Shown here: positions 43,403-52,099 of the stretch, piece after piece
Numbering within the stretch: position 1 is the first letter of the stretch
How the letters are laid out: every line of letters starts with the position of its first letter
Assembly: GCF_019021925.1 (NCBI RefSeq)
Contig: NZ_CP058990.1
Coordinates: forward strand, 3,064,001 to 3,128,000
DNA length: 64,000 nt
Direction: 5' to 3'
Source of the DNA: Cellulophaga sp. HaHaR_3_176
GTDB lineage: Bacteria; Bacteroidota; Bacteroidia; Flavobacteriales; Flavobacteriaceae
Program-made: the position numbers and the translations under genes
The notes under the pieces: generated by a model
Told to the model about the DNA's origin: nothing
The model's database searches: none
What the model saw: only the letters and a program-made list of their open reading frames with translations

Positions 43403-44743
43403 TTGAACAACCCAATAACATTTAAAAACATAAATAAACTAGCCATACCAGCTACCATTGCTGGCATAGCAGAGCCTTTGCTATCTATAACTGATACAGC
43501 TATTGTTGGTAATATTGATGTTGATGGTATTGAGTCGTTAGCTGCTGCTGGTATTGTAGGTTCTTTTTTATCAATGTTAATTTGGGTTTTAGGACAAACT
43601 AGAAGTGCTATTTCCACTATAATATCTCAATACGTAGGTGCAGGAAGAATTAATGATGTAAAAACATTGCCCGCACAAGCCATTTTTTTAAATATTAGTT
43701 TAAGTATTATAATACTCCTTTCTACCATTTTTATAATTGATGATATATTTCGCTTGCTAAATGCTTCAGGTAAAATTTTAGACTACTGTATTTCTTATTA
43801 CTCTATTAGAGTATGGGGTTTTCCTTTAACCTTATTCACTTTTGCCATAATGGGAATTTTTAGAGGCCTACAAAACACATTTTACCCTATGTTAATAGCT
43901 ATAGTTGGCGCCCTAGTAAATGTATTTTTAGACCTTGCTTTTGTATATGGTATTGAAGGTTTTATAAACCCAATGTATTTAGAAGGTGCTGGTTGGGCTA
44001 GTTTAATTGCACAAGCAATTATGGCTATTTTAGCATTCATATTATTAGTTACTAAAACAGATATTAGTTTAAAGCTAGTAATGCCTTTTCATTCTGAACT
44101 GAAGAGGTTAGTAATTATGAGCCTACATTTATTTGTTAGAGCAATAGCCTTAAACACAGCTCTAATTTTAGCTGTAAGAGAAGCCACTGCACTTGGCGAA
44201 CAATATATTGGCGCCCATACTATCGCCATAAACATTTGGCTATTTTCTGCCTTTTTTATTGATGGTTATTCCGCTGCAGGCAATAGTATATCAGGCAGGC
44301 TTTTAGGTGAAAAAAATTATAATGACTTATATGTTCTCACAAAAAAAATTATGACTTATGGGCTTATTGTTAGTATAACCTTAATGATTTTAGGTTTCAT
44401 ATTTTATAAGCCTATTGGCTCTATTTTCTCTAATGACATACCAGTTTTACAAACTTTTTATGGTATATTTTTTATTGTAATTATTGGTTTACCTATTAAT
44501 TCTTTTGCTTTTATTTTTGACGGTGTGTTTAAAGGTTTAGGTGAGATGAAATACTTAAGAAACACGTTACTTATTGCTACATTTTTAGGTTTTATTCCAA
44601 CACTTTTTATAACTAAATACTTAAACCTAGGCCTCTCAGGAATATGGATTGCCTTTACAGTTTGGATGCTTATTCGTGGAGGTGCTCTTGTTGTTGAATT
44701 TAAGCGAAAGTTTATGCCTTTAAGAACTGGCCTTCAAAATTAA
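43403..44743 (+). CDS. MATE-family efflux transporter
   Basis: A 446-residue inner-membrane exporter with about 12 helices in two MatE repeats. The first begins KLAIPATIAGIAEPLLSITDTAIVG, the family's typical opening with helix-1 proline and the D-T-A/I-V-G loop. The second begins near 235 (LFVRAIALNTALILAVREAT). It exports cationic or other compounds using a sodium or proton gradient. The start is a TTG, six bases after the GNAT stop. No in-frame ATG lies before the first conserved helix. Confidence 0.93.
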   Translation: MNNPITFKNINKLAIPATIAGIAEPLLSITDTAIVGNIDVDGIESLAAAGIVGSFLSMLIWVLGQTRSAISTIISQYVGAGRINDVKTLPAQAIFLNISLSIIILLSTIFIIDDIFRLLNASGKILDYCISYYSIRVWGFPLTLFTFAIMGIFRGLQNTFYPMLIAIVGALVNVFLDLAFVYGIEGFINPMYLEGAGWASLIAQAIMAILAFILLVTKTDISLKLVMPFHSELKRLVIMSLHLFVRAIALNTALILAVREATALGEQYIGAHTIAINIWLFSAFFIDGYSAAGNSISGRLLGEKNYNDLYVLTKKIMTYGLIVSITLMILGFIFYKPIGSIFSNDIPVLQTFYGIFFIVIIGLPINSFAFIFDGVFKGLGEMKYLRNTLLIATFLGFIPTLFITKYLNLGLSGIWIAFTVWMLIRGGALVVEFKRKFMPLRTGLQN

Positions 44744-44764
44744 ACTGTGTTCTTAATTTTTCTT

Positions 44765-44772
44765 TACTTTTG
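44765..44772 (+). promoter_or_regulatory. -7 box for the enoyl-CoA hydratase gene
   Basis: TACTTTTG, a full TAnnTTTG match, lies 17 bases before the ATG at 44790. The -33 TTG is not evident. The short leader is typical of this genome. Confidence 0.5.
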
Positions 44773-44789
44773 ATTTAAAATAATACGAT

Positions 44790-45557
44790 ATGCCTACTTC
44801 ACGAGAAAATGGAAGTCTTTATACAAACATTCAAAACAACATTGCAACTATAGAGTTTGGCCATCCAGCAAGTAACTCATTTGTAAGTGAATTGTTAGAT
44901 CGGCTTGCTAAAGAATTTGATAAAATATCGGAAGATGATACCGTACATGTTATCATTTTAAAATCGGAAGGTGATCGTGCTTTTTGTGCTGGTGCTTCTT
45001 TTGATGAATTAGTTGCCGTTTCTACTTTAGAAGAAGGTAAAGTTTTTTTTAATGGTTTTGCAACTGTTATTAATGCCATGCGTACCTGCAAAAAAGTTAT
45101 TATTGGTCGTATACAAGGCAAAACTGTTGGTGGTGGTGTTGGTTTAGCTGCTGCTTGTGACTATGTATTTGCTACTGAGGCCGCATCTATCAAACTATCT
45201 GAACTTACTATAGGTATCGCTCCTTTTGTAATCGCTCCTGCTGTTGCGCGTAAAATTGGTGTTGCTGCAATGTCTGAACTTTCTTTGACCCCAACAGAAT
45301 GGAAAACAGCGTATTGGGCACAGGAAAAAGGACTTTTTTCTAAAGTTTTTGATGGAGTAAAAGACCTTGATAAAGAATTAGACTTTTTTACGACTAACCT
45401 ATCTAAATATAACCCTCAAGCCCTTAAAGATTGGAAAAAAATACTTTGGGAAAATACTGACCATTGGGATACTTTACTACCTGAAAGAGCTGCTATTACA
45501 GGTAAATTAGCAATGTCTGAATTTACAAAAAATGCATTATCAAAATTTAATAAATAA
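44790..45557 (+). CDS. Enoyl-CoA hydratase/isomerase family protein
   Basis: A 255-residue crotonase-fold enzyme. The CoA-binding and oxyanion-hole segments are SEGDRAFCAGASFDELV (about 64-80) and IQGKTVGGGVGLAAACDYV (about 109-127). The catalytic glutamate region reads IKLSELTIGIAPFVIAPA, with a glutamate at ELTIGI. Such enzymes act on acyl-CoA thioesters in fatty-acid or amino-acid catabolism; the exact reaction cannot be read. It has its own -7 box. Confidence 0.9.
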   Translation: MPTSRENGSLYTNIQNNIATIEFGHPASNSFVSELLDRLAKEFDKISEDDTVHVIILKSEGDRAFCAGASFDELVAVSTLEEGKVFFNGFATVINAMRTCKKVIIGRIQGKTVGGGVGLAAACDYVFATEAASIKLSELTIGIAPFVIAPAVARKIGVAAMSELSLTPTEWKTAYWAQEKGLFSKVFDGVKDLDKELDFFTTNLSKYNPQALKDWKKILWENTDHWDTLLPERAAITGKLAMSEFTKNALSKFNK

Positions 45558-45599
45558 TAATTTTGTAATAGCATCGTTTTATATACTTAGTTTATTTTT

Positions 45600-45713
45600 A
45601 TGGAAATTCTTAATTTTTTAAACGGAGATTTAATCTTCCCTATTTTAGCCCTATTTGTAGTGGTTGTTTATTTTGTTAATCGTGTACGCACCAAAAGAAG
45701 GTTTAAGAGATAA
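45600..45713 (+). CDS. 37-residue single-pass membrane miniprotein
   Basis: A short open frame beginning with ATG at 45600. An N-terminal amphipathic stretch (MEILNFLNGDLIFP) is followed by one hydrophobic helix (ILALFVVVVYFVNR, about 15-28) and a strongly basic tail (RTKRRFKR) at the stop. The positive-inside rule puts the tail in the cytosol. It sits 43 bases after the enoyl-CoA hydratase stop on the same strand. Its clean architecture suggests a real small membrane protein; function unknown. Confidence 0.6.
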   Translation: MEILNFLNGDLIFPILALFVVVVYFVNRVRTKRRFKR

Positions 45714-45768
45714 TCTCTATTCTAACAAAAGGCGTTATAAAACCAATGCTTATGTTACTATAAAACAA

Positions 45769-45776
45769 TACTTTTG
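45769..45776 (+). promoter_or_regulatory. -7 box upstream of the queD-type gene
   Basis: TACTTTTG matches TAnnTTTG, giving a leader of about 40 bases to the ATG at 45823. No TTG -33 element at standard spacing. Confidence 0.45.
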
Positions 45777-45822
45777 TAATAGAAATGTAATGATTACTAA
45801 GTATTTTTTTTAATAGCGATTT

Positions 45823-46272
45823 ATGAGTAATATCAGAATTACCAAACAATTCAATTTTGAAACCGGTCACGCTCTTTATGGGTATGATGGTAAATGTAGA
45901 AATGTACACGGACATAGTTACAAACTTTCTGTAACGGTTATTGGAACCCCAATTACAGATACTACTCATGTAAAATTAGGAATGGTAATCGATTTTGGTG
46001 ATCTTAAAAAAATTGTAAAAGAAGAAATTGTAGATCAATTTGATCATGCCACAGTTTTTAATAAAAACACCCCACATGTTGAGCTAGCTAAAGAACTTAC
46101 TGATCGCGGTCATATGGTAATTTTAGCTGACTATCAGCCTACAAGTGAAAATATGGTAATTGATTTTTCTGCTAGAATTAAAAGTAGATTACCCAAAAAT
46201 ATAAAACTTCATTCTTTACGACTTCAAGAAACTGATACTTCTTTTGCTGAGTGGTATGCTAGTGATAATTAA
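45823..46272 (+). CDS. queD: 6-carboxytetrahydropterin synthase (QueD type)
   Basis: Makes 6-carboxy-tetrahydropterin from dihydroneopterin triphosphate on the way to queuosine and other deazapurines. The 149-residue protein has the zinc and catalytic segment FETGHALYGYDGKCRNVHGHSY, in which CxxxHGH is the QueD-type motif, and the catalytic region FDHATVFNKNTPH. The C-terminal LHSLRLQETDTSFAEWY contains the pterin-anchoring glutamate. No other que genes are nearby. It is followed 46 bases later by lpxH. Confidence 0.92.
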   Translation: MSNIRITKQFNFETGHALYGYDGKCRNVHGHSYKLSVTVIGTPITDTTHVKLGMVIDFGDLKKIVKEEIVDQFDHATVFNKNTPHVELAKELTDRGHMVILADYQPTSENMVIDFSARIKSRLPKNIKLHSLRLQETDTSFAEWYASDN

Positions 46273-46318
46273 GAACACCTTTAATTGATTAAAAGGCTTT
46301 TCCTATATTTATAATAAT

Positions 46319-47092
46319 ATGCAAACCATCATAGTACCTGAAGGCAAAAAGGTTTATTTTTCGAGTGATAATCACTTGGGAGCTCCGACTATGAAACATA
46401 GTTACCCAAGAGAAAAAAAATTTGTTGCCTGGTTAGACGAGATTAAAACTGACGCTGCTGCTATTTTTTTACTCGGTGATATGTTTGACTTTTGGATGGA
46501 ATATAAAACTGTAGTACCTAAAGGCTTTACGAGAACACTAGGTAAACTTGCCGAAATTGCAGATGCTGGTATTCCTATATATTATTTTGTGGGTAATCAT
46601 GATCTTTGGATGAATGGTTATTTTGAAGAAGAACTTGGTATTCCTGTTTTTCATAAACCACAACAGTTTTTAATCAACAATAAATCTTTTTTTATAGGTC
46701 ATGGTGATGGTCTAGGACCTGGCGATAAAGGATATAAACGAATGAAAAAGGTGTTTACAAATCCTTTTTCGAAATGGTTATTTAGATGGCTACACCCTGA
46801 TTTAGGAGTACGATTAGCACAATACCTTTCTGTAAAAAATAAACTTATTTCTGGTGATGATGATGCTAAATTTCTCGGAGAAGAAAATGAATGGCTAGTT
46901 CAATATTGTAAACGAAAGTTAGAAAAGAATCATTATGATTATTTTGTTTTTGGACATCGCCATTTACCGCTTGATATAAAGCTTAACGAAAAATCGTCTT
47001 ATATTAATTTAGGAGATTGGATTAACTACTACACATATGGAGATTTTAATGGACAAACATTAAACTTAAAAGAATATAAACCTCAAGTTTAG
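46319..47092 (+). CDS. lpxH: UDP-2,3-diacylglucosamine diphosphatase
   Basis: Removes UMP from UDP-diacylglucosamine to form lipid X in lipid A synthesis. The 257-residue protein is a calcineurin-type metallophosphatase with all motifs: FSSDNHLGAP, LLGDMFDFWMEY, FVGNHDLWM, FFIGHGDGLGPGDKGYK and YFVFGHRHLPLD. The inserted FSKWLFRWLHPDLGVRLAQYL helix is typical of LpxH lipid-binding caps. Its intact motifs make a useful contrast with the degenerate phosphatase domain at 32407-35925. Confidence 0.95.
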   Translation: MQTIIVPEGKKVYFSSDNHLGAPTMKHSYPREKKFVAWLDEIKTDAAAIFLLGDMFDFWMEYKTVVPKGFTRTLGKLAEIADAGIPIYYFVGNHDLWMNGYFEEELGIPVFHKPQQFLINNKSFFIGHGDGLGPGDKGYKRMKKVFTNPFSKWLFRWLHPDLGVRLAQYLSVKNKLISGDDDAKFLGEENEWLVQYCKRKLEKNHYDYFVFGHRHLPLDIKLNEKSSYINLGDWINYYTYGDFNGQTLNLKEYKPQV

Positions 47093-47247
47093 GCTTTACT
47101 TAATTTCCTTTTTTAAGTCTAAAAAACGCAGCACAACAAAGTAATACTTTTCTTACAACAATATCTGCTCACTTCACAACAATTCCTTTAAAAACCTTTA
47201 ACAACACTATATCTTTACAGTGTTATTATATTAAAGTGTTTATTCCA

Positions 47248-47302
47248 AATCTTAATTACCTACAAAAAAAATCTTTTTCCCCGAATCTTAATTACCTACA
47301 AA
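47248..47302 (-). repeat. Two 19-base direct repeats 36 bases apart
   Basis: AATCTTAATTACCTACAAA occurs at 47248-47266 and 47284-47302. On the minus strand each reads TTTGTAGGTAATTAAGATT, continuing with CGGGGAAAAAG or TGGAA. This resembles the GTAGGT...TAAGATTTGGGGAAAAAG part of the three small RNAs at 9.8-10.4 kb. It lies just beyond the terminator of the MFS gene. Confidence 0.6.
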
Positions 47303-47304
47303 TG

Positions 47305-47328
47305 AAAAAGCCCTTAAAGGGCTTTTTT
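47305..47328. terminator. Bidirectional terminator between lpxH and the MFS gene
   Basis: AAAAAGCCCTT and AAGGGCTTTTT form an uninterrupted inverted repeat with A and T flanks between two convergent genes, so it can serve both. Confidence 0.85.
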
Positions 47329-47353
47329 CTATTTTAGAATACTAATTACCACT

Positions 47354-48607
47354 TTATTCTTCATGGTCTTCCACATCTTTTTGAAGATCTAATTTTCTAA
47401 ATTTCGGAAAAGCCAACCCTGTTATTCCAACAGTTACAACTGTCATTATACCTCCAAAAACTACTGCTGTTGACGTACCCATTAATTTTGCCGTTACACC
47501 ACTTTCAAAAGCACCTAATTCGTTAGAAGAGCCAACAAAAATAGAATTTACAGAAGCGACTCTTCCTCTCATGTGATCTGGTGTTTTTAATTGTAAAATA
47601 GTTTGGCGAACAACCATTGATATACCATCTAAAGCTCCGCTTAAAAACAAAGCCCCTACCGATAACCAAAAATAGGTAGACAGTCCAAAGACAATCATAC
47701 ACAGTCCAAAACCAAATACGGCAAAAAGTAATTTTTTACCTGCATTTTTATAAATAGGAAAATGTGCTGAAGAAAGCATCATTAATGCTGCCCCAACTGC
47801 TGGTGCAGCTCTTAAAATTCCAAAACCTTCTGCCCCAACGTTCAATATATCTTGAGCAAAAACTGATAAAAGTGCAACAGCACCACCAAATAATACGGCA
47901 ATCATATCTAAAGTTAATGCTCCTAAAATAGCCTTGTTACTAAAAACAAATTTTAGCCCTTCACTTAAACTATCCATTACAGGTTCTCCAATTTTAGGGT
48001 TTAAAATAGGTTTTCGTTTAATAAATAAAAGTGCTATTAATGCGATGATAGAAAACACAAATATTAAACACATAGACCAATGTACACCTATATAACTAAT
48101 AGAAAAGCCTGCCAATGCAGGACCTAAAACAGATGCCATTTGCCATGTTGTACTGCTCCATGTTGCTGCATTAGGATATATTTTTTTTGGTACTATTAAA
48201 GCTATTAATGAAAAAATTGTAGGCCCGATAAACGAGCGAACTATGCCTCCTAAAAATACTAAAGCATATATGGTATATAATAAACTCTTAGTTTCCATTG
48301 TAGCAACTACCGATGGTAAACTGGTATAGAACAAACCTAAACTGATGACAGAAAAGCCTAAAATACATTTAAAGAGCAGTCCTCTTTTTTCTTTTTGATC
48401 TACAATATGGCCAGCAAATAGTGCCATAGAAACTGCAGGGATTACCTCCATTAAACCAATAATCCCCAAGGATAACGGATCTTTAGTTAAGGTATACACC
48501 TGCCATTCTATTACAATAAATTGCATGGACCATGCAAAAACCATAGCAAAACGGACTAGTAAAAATATATTGAATTCTTTAAAACGTAATGCTGCGTACG
48601 GATCCAT
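47354..48607 (-). CDS. MFS transporter
   Basis: A 417-residue major-facilitator protein with about 12 helices. Helix 1 begins NIFLLVRFAMVFAWSMQFIVIEWQ in the layout of the EntS/DHA3-type exporters. The loop 2-3 motif is GHIVDQKEKRGLL (a variant of G-x3-D-R-x-G-R-R). A second-half signature is PDHMRGRVASVNSIFVGSSNELGAFESG, as in enterobactin-exporter-like proteins. The cargo is unknown. It stands alone on the minus strand, 60 bases downstream of recJ's end. Confidence 0.9.
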   Translation of the reverse strand: MDPYAALRFKEFNIFLLVRFAMVFAWSMQFIVIEWQVYTLTKDPLSLGIIGLMEVIPAVSMALFAGHIVDQKEKRGLLFKCILGFSVISLGLFYTSLPSVVATMETKSLLYTIYALVFLGGIVRSFIGPTIFSLIALIVPKKIYPNAATWSSTTWQMASVLGPALAGFSISYIGVHWSMCLIFVFSIIALIALLFIKRKPILNPKIGEPVMDSLSEGLKFVFSNKAILGALTLDMIAVLFGGAVALLSVFAQDILNVGAEGFGILRAAPAVGAALMMLSSAHFPIYKNAGKKLLFAVFGFGLCMIVFGLSTYFWLSVGALFLSGALDGISMVVRQTILQLKTPDHMRGRVASVNSIFVGSSNELGAFESGVTAKLMGTSTAVVFGGIMTVVTVGITGLAFPKFRKLDLQKDVEDHEE

Positions 48608-48667
48608 AATTAAGAGAAAAAATAAGCTGTAAAGGTAAATAAGTACTCTAATTCATTCTAACAAAAG

Positions 48668-50356
48668 CTATTTAATATCCTTAAGTTTCAACTGCAAACT
48701 GACGGTACCTTGCCATTCATTTTCATCAATATTAAAAACAGCGCTAAAAGGTTTTTTATTTGATACAATACTTAATTTATCACCTAAATTAAAACCAATA
48801 CCACCTATTGTAGGCGATCCATTTTGAGCAACTGTAAACTTTAAATGTTTACCATCTTCACCAACACCTTTAGCATAACCAGTATCTTTTAAATTATCTG
48901 TCATAAAAATAGGCGTCATATTTCCTGGTCCAAAAGGCGCAAATTGATTGATAATGCGCATTAATTTTGGCGTAATATCTTTCAAATCCATTTGCAAATC
49001 AATTCCTATTTCAGGAATTAACAATTCAGGATCGATAGTTTCTGAAACTACTTTTTCAAACTGAGCTTTAAAACTGCTATACTGATCTTCTGATAAAGTA
49101 AGTCCGGCAGCATATTTATGCCCTCCAAACTGCTCAATAAATTCAGCACACCCCTCTAAGGCGTTGTATACATCAAAACCTTTTACAGAACGTGCTGATG
49201 CCGCTAACTTATCGCCACTTTTTGTAAAAACTAATGTAGGTCTGTAATATGTTTCTATTAACCTTGACGCTACAATACCTATTACACCTTTATGCCAAGT
49301 ATCTTTATAAACAACAGATGTAAAACCTTCTTCTTCTTTGTTTTCAACTATCTGTAACAAAGCTTCCTCGGTAATCTCCTTATCTAACCCTTTTCTATCA
49401 GAATTAAATTTTTCGATACCGGCAGCAAACTCTTCTGCCTGTGTTAAATTGGTTTCTGTTAATAGGTTTACAGCATGCTGTCCGTGTTCCATTCTACCTG
49501 CCGCATTTATTCGCGGGGCTATAATAAATACAACATCTGTAATGGTTAAAATTGTTTTATTAATCTGGCTTATAATCGCCTTAAAACCTGCACGTGGGTT
49601 AGTGTTAATTACTTTTAAGCCATAATAGGCCAACACCCTATTTTCACCCGTAATAGGCACAATATCTGCTCCAATAGCCGTAGCTACTAAATCTAAATAA
49701 GGAATTAAATCTTCAATAGTTTCTCCTTGCCTAGAACCCAAAGCTTGTATCAATTTAAAGCCTACCCCACACCCGCAGAGTTCATCATACGGATAATTAC
49801 AATCGCTTCTCTTAGGATCCAAAATAGCTATAGCGTCTGGCAAGGTATCACCAGGTCTATGGTGGTCGCAAATAATAAAATCTACGCCCTTTTCTTTGGC
49901 ATAAGCCACTTTATCTACTGCTTTTACCCCGCAATCTAAGGCAATTATTAAAGAGAAGTTATTATCCTCTGCAAAATCAATTCCTTTGTAAGACACGCCA
50001 TAACCTTCTGCATATCTATCTGGAATATAGGTAGCCACATTGGGATAAAAAGATAATAAATACGAAGACATTAAGGCTACCGCTGTGGTACCATCTACAT
50101 CATAATCGCCAAAAACTAGAATATTCTCTCCTTCATTAATTGCCGTTTCTATACGCGCTACCGCAATATCCATATCCTTCATCAAGAAAGGATCATGTAA
50201 ATGCTCTAGCTCTGGTCGAAAAAACAACTTTGCCTCTTCGTAAGTGTTGACACCTCTTTGAACTAATAGCTGAGCTACTAAATCATCAACATTTAAAGCT
50301 TTTGCAAGTTCTTTAATTTTTTGCTCTTCGGGTTTGGCTTTTATAGTCCAGCGCAT
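48668..50356 (-). CDS. recJ: Single-stranded-DNA-specific exonuclease RecJ
   Basis: 5'-3' single-strand exonuclease in recombination and repair. The 562 residues cover the DHH domain with motif I FGDYDVDGTTAVAL, the DHH motif ICDHHRPGDTLP and the helper motif LDPKRSDCNYPYDELCGCGVGFKL. The DHHA1 part has RINAAGRMEHGQHAV and FEQFGGHKYAAGLTL-type segments (here EFIEQFGGHKYAAGLTL). An OB-fold C-terminus follows (FAPFGPGNMTPIF). It lies 20 bases after the OsmC gene stop. Confidence 0.96.
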   Translation of the reverse strand: MRWTIKAKPEEQKIKELAKALNVDDLVAQLLVQRGVNTYEEAKLFFRPELEHLHDPFLMKDMDIAVARIETAINEGENILVFGDYDVDGTTAVALMSSYLLSFYPNVATYIPDRYAEGYGVSYKGIDFAEDNNFSLIIALDCGVKAVDKVAYAKEKGVDFIICDHHRPGDTLPDAIAILDPKRSDCNYPYDELCGCGVGFKLIQALGSRQGETIEDLIPYLDLVATAIGADIVPITGENRVLAYYGLKVINTNPRAGFKAIISQINKTILTITDVVFIIAPRINAAGRMEHGQHAVNLLTETNLTQAEEFAAGIEKFNSDRKGLDKEITEEALLQIVENKEEEGFTSVVYKDTWHKGVIGIVASRLIETYYRPTLVFTKSGDKLAASARSVKGFDVYNALEGCAEFIEQFGGHKYAAGLTLSEDQYSSFKAQFEKVVSETIDPELLIPEIGIDLQMDLKDITPKLMRIINQFAPFGPGNMTPIFMTDNLKDTGYAKGVGEDGKHLKFTVAQNGSPTIGGIGFNLGDKLSIVSNKKPFSAVFNIDENEWQGTVSLQLKLKDIK

Positions 50357-50376
50357 TCAATATTAAGTTCAGTAAA

Positions 50377-50805
50377 CTATTTATTATGAAAAAAAGTTTT
50401 AATTTCTACATCTGCAAACTGACGAAACATTTCCATAACACCACAATATTTTTCCACAGATAAATCTACCGCTCTTTGCAGCTTATCTTCTTTTAAATTT
50501 GCTCCATGAAAATGGTATTCTACAGCAACTTTATCATAAAATTTTGGGTGCTCATCAGTTAAATTTGCAATCGTTTCAATATGAAACTCTTCTACATCTA
50601 ACTTCATTTTTTTTATCAAAGCAGCAATGTCTAAACCAGAACAACCAGCTAATGAAGAAAGCATAAGTGCTTTGGGTCTGTACCCATTACCATCGCCACC
50701 GTCTTCTCTAGCTATATCTATTTTTAATGAATGACCTGAAGGGTTTGTACTTTCAAAAGTCATGTTATCTAACCACTTTGTTGAAATATGATTTGTAGTG
50801 CTCAT
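50377..50805 (-). CDS. OsmC-family protein
   Basis: A 142-residue peroxidase-type or thiol-handling protein. The hallmark cysteine is in SSLAGCSGLDIAALIKKMK, the helix pattern of OsmC/Ohr. The second catalytic cysteine is in VEKYCGVMEMFRQFA. I place the start at the ATG at 50805 (MSTTNHISTKW). An in-frame start 16 codons earlier would add a non-conserved tail. It is divergent from an AhpD-like gene 56 bases away, which suggests a shared oxidative-stress promoter region. Confidence 0.92.
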   Translation of the reverse strand: MSTTNHISTKWLDNMTFESTNPSGHSLKIDIAREDGGDGNGYRPKALMLSSLAGCSGLDIAALIKKMKLDVEEFHIETIANLTDEHPKFYDKVAVEYHFHGANLKEDKLQRAVDLSVEKYCGVMEMFRQFADVEIKTFFHNK

Positions 50806-50861
50806 AATTTTTCGTTTCTTGTTAGTGAAATTGACTTCAAAAATACAAAACAAAAAGCATT

Positions 50862-51464
50862 ATGGCATTAGTACAACCTTTAGATCCGAATCATGATAAT
50901 GAAACTAAAGAATTAGCAGAATTCTTTAATGAAACACTAGGTTTTTGTCCGAACTCGGTATTAACCATGCAACACAGACCGGCAATTTCTAAAGCTTTTA
51001 TAAATTTAAATAAAGCTGTAATGGCTAATGAAGGTAGAGTAACATCTGCCTTAAAACGTATGATTGCTTGGGTTAGTAGTAATGTTACTGGCTGCCGTTA
51101 TTGCCAAGCACATGCCATCAGAGCCGCAGAACGCTACGGAGCAGAGCAAGAGCAATTAGATAATATTTGGGAATACAGAACTCATGCTGCTTTCTCTGAG
51201 GCAGAACGTGCTGCATTAGATTTTTCATTGCAAGCATCTCAAGTACCTAATGGTGTTGATGCCGAAATAAAAGAACGTTTATACCAGTATTGGAATGAAG
51301 GTGAAATTGTAGAAATGCTAGGAGTTATTTCTCTTTTTGGCTATTTAAATAGGTGGAATGATTCTATGGGAACCACTATAGAAAATGGCGCTGTTGAAAG
51401 TGCGGATCAATATTTAGGAAAAACAGGCTGGGAGAAAGGCAAACACGATGGATCGCAGTATTAA
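50862..51464 (+). CDS. AhpD-like carboxymuconolactone-decarboxylase family protein
   Basis: A 200-residue alkylhydroperoxidase-type protein. The active-site pair CxxC with a following histidine appears as GCRYCQAHAIRAAERYG (Cys about 79 and 82). The EIVEMLGVISLFGYLNRWND helix completes the AhpD fold. Members reduce peroxides or act as thiol relays. It is divergent from OsmC, another peroxide-handling family, over a 56-base gap. A weak terminator follows at 51514-51547. Confidence 0.92.
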   Translation: MALVQPLDPNHDNETKELAEFFNETLGFCPNSVLTMQHRPAISKAFINLNKAVMANEGRVTSALKRMIAWVSSNVTGCRYCQAHAIRAAERYGAEQEQLDNIWEYRTHAAFSEAERAALDFSLQASQVPNGVDAEIKERLYQYWNEGEIVEMLGVISLFGYLNRWNDSMGTTIENGAVESADQYLGKTGWEKGKHDGSQY

Positions 51465-51513
51465 CTGAGTGAAAATTTTCAGGTAAACATTTTAAAATAG
51501 CTAAATAAACAAC

Positions 51514-51547
51514 AAGCCCTGCCTATTTTTCGTGGGGTTTATTTTTT
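51514..51547 (+). terminator. Probable terminator after the AhpD-like gene
   Basis: AAGCCCTGC and GTGGGGTTT pair over nine positions with three G-T pairs, and ATTTTTT follows. The stem is moderate. The convergent lipoprotein gene ends at 51561. Confidence 0.5.
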
Positions 51548-51560
51548 ACAGATAAGTTTT

Positions 51561-52097
51561 TCAAATACTCAATTCCCCATCGTTTGGCACTTCAAATTCT
51601 GGGCATGATTTTTTAAGTTTACTATATTCTTCTGAAGTAACATCTAACCAATAATCTTCTCCTAAGAGCTTGAAAAAATATCGTTCATCAATATGTTTTT
51701 GGTACATATTATCAACTTTGGTTATGTATGAGCTTTGAATACTATCTGTCACAGTATCTTTAACTTCTATACGATGCGAATTCTCATTTAAATAATGAAT
51801 GTATAAATTGTCTTTACAGATTAGTAAGTTTTTAGGTTCTCCTGTACCAAGGTCCCAAATTACATTATTTTTTTTCAGGTGTAATCTATATTTAAACGTG
51901 TGTATGGTACCGTAATTATGTTTCGTTAGTATACCTATTGAAGTAGTTTCTGTACTTGTTTTTTCGATTGCTACATGTGTTCCGTTAGAAAGTACAATGC
52001 TCTTTTTTGAAGTGTGCTCTTCTACTTTTTTATCGCAAGCGGAAAACAATATGAATATGGCAATTACACATCCTAATTTACAAATTAAACTTTTCAA
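51561..52097 (-). CDS. Predicted lipoprotein of unknown function
   Basis: A 178-residue exported protein with a lipoprotein signal (CVIAIFILFSAC, Cys at about 21). The mature part is mostly beta-strand: TTSIGILTKHNYGTIHTF, NVIWDLGTGEPKN, LYIHYLNENSHRIEV. It ends in an acidic tail. I recognise no family. It starts two bases after the HopJ-type gene stop, so it shares a transcript with that gene and rsmI, which gives no functional clue. Confidence 0.8.
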   Translation of the reverse strand: MKSLICKLGCVIAIFILFSACDKKVEEHTSKKSIVLSNGTHVAIEKTSTETTSIGILTKHNYGTIHTFKYRLHLKKNNVIWDLGTGEPKNLLICKDNLYIHYLNENSHRIEVKDTVTDSIQSSYITKVDNMYQKHIDERYFFKLLGEDYWLDVTSEEYSKLKKSCPEFEVPNDGELSI

Positions 52098-52099
52098 TT

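Noticed and set aside
47248..47302. Two spaced direct repeats as a CRISPR remnant
   Set aside because: Only two 19-base copies with a 17-base gap, no cas genes in the window and no third repeat. Repeat and spacer lengths do not fit.
50806..50853. Upstream start for the OsmC gene
   Set aside because: The added 16 residues (MFCIFEVNFTNKKRKI) are not OsmC-like, and they consume most of the 56-base divergent promoter gap.
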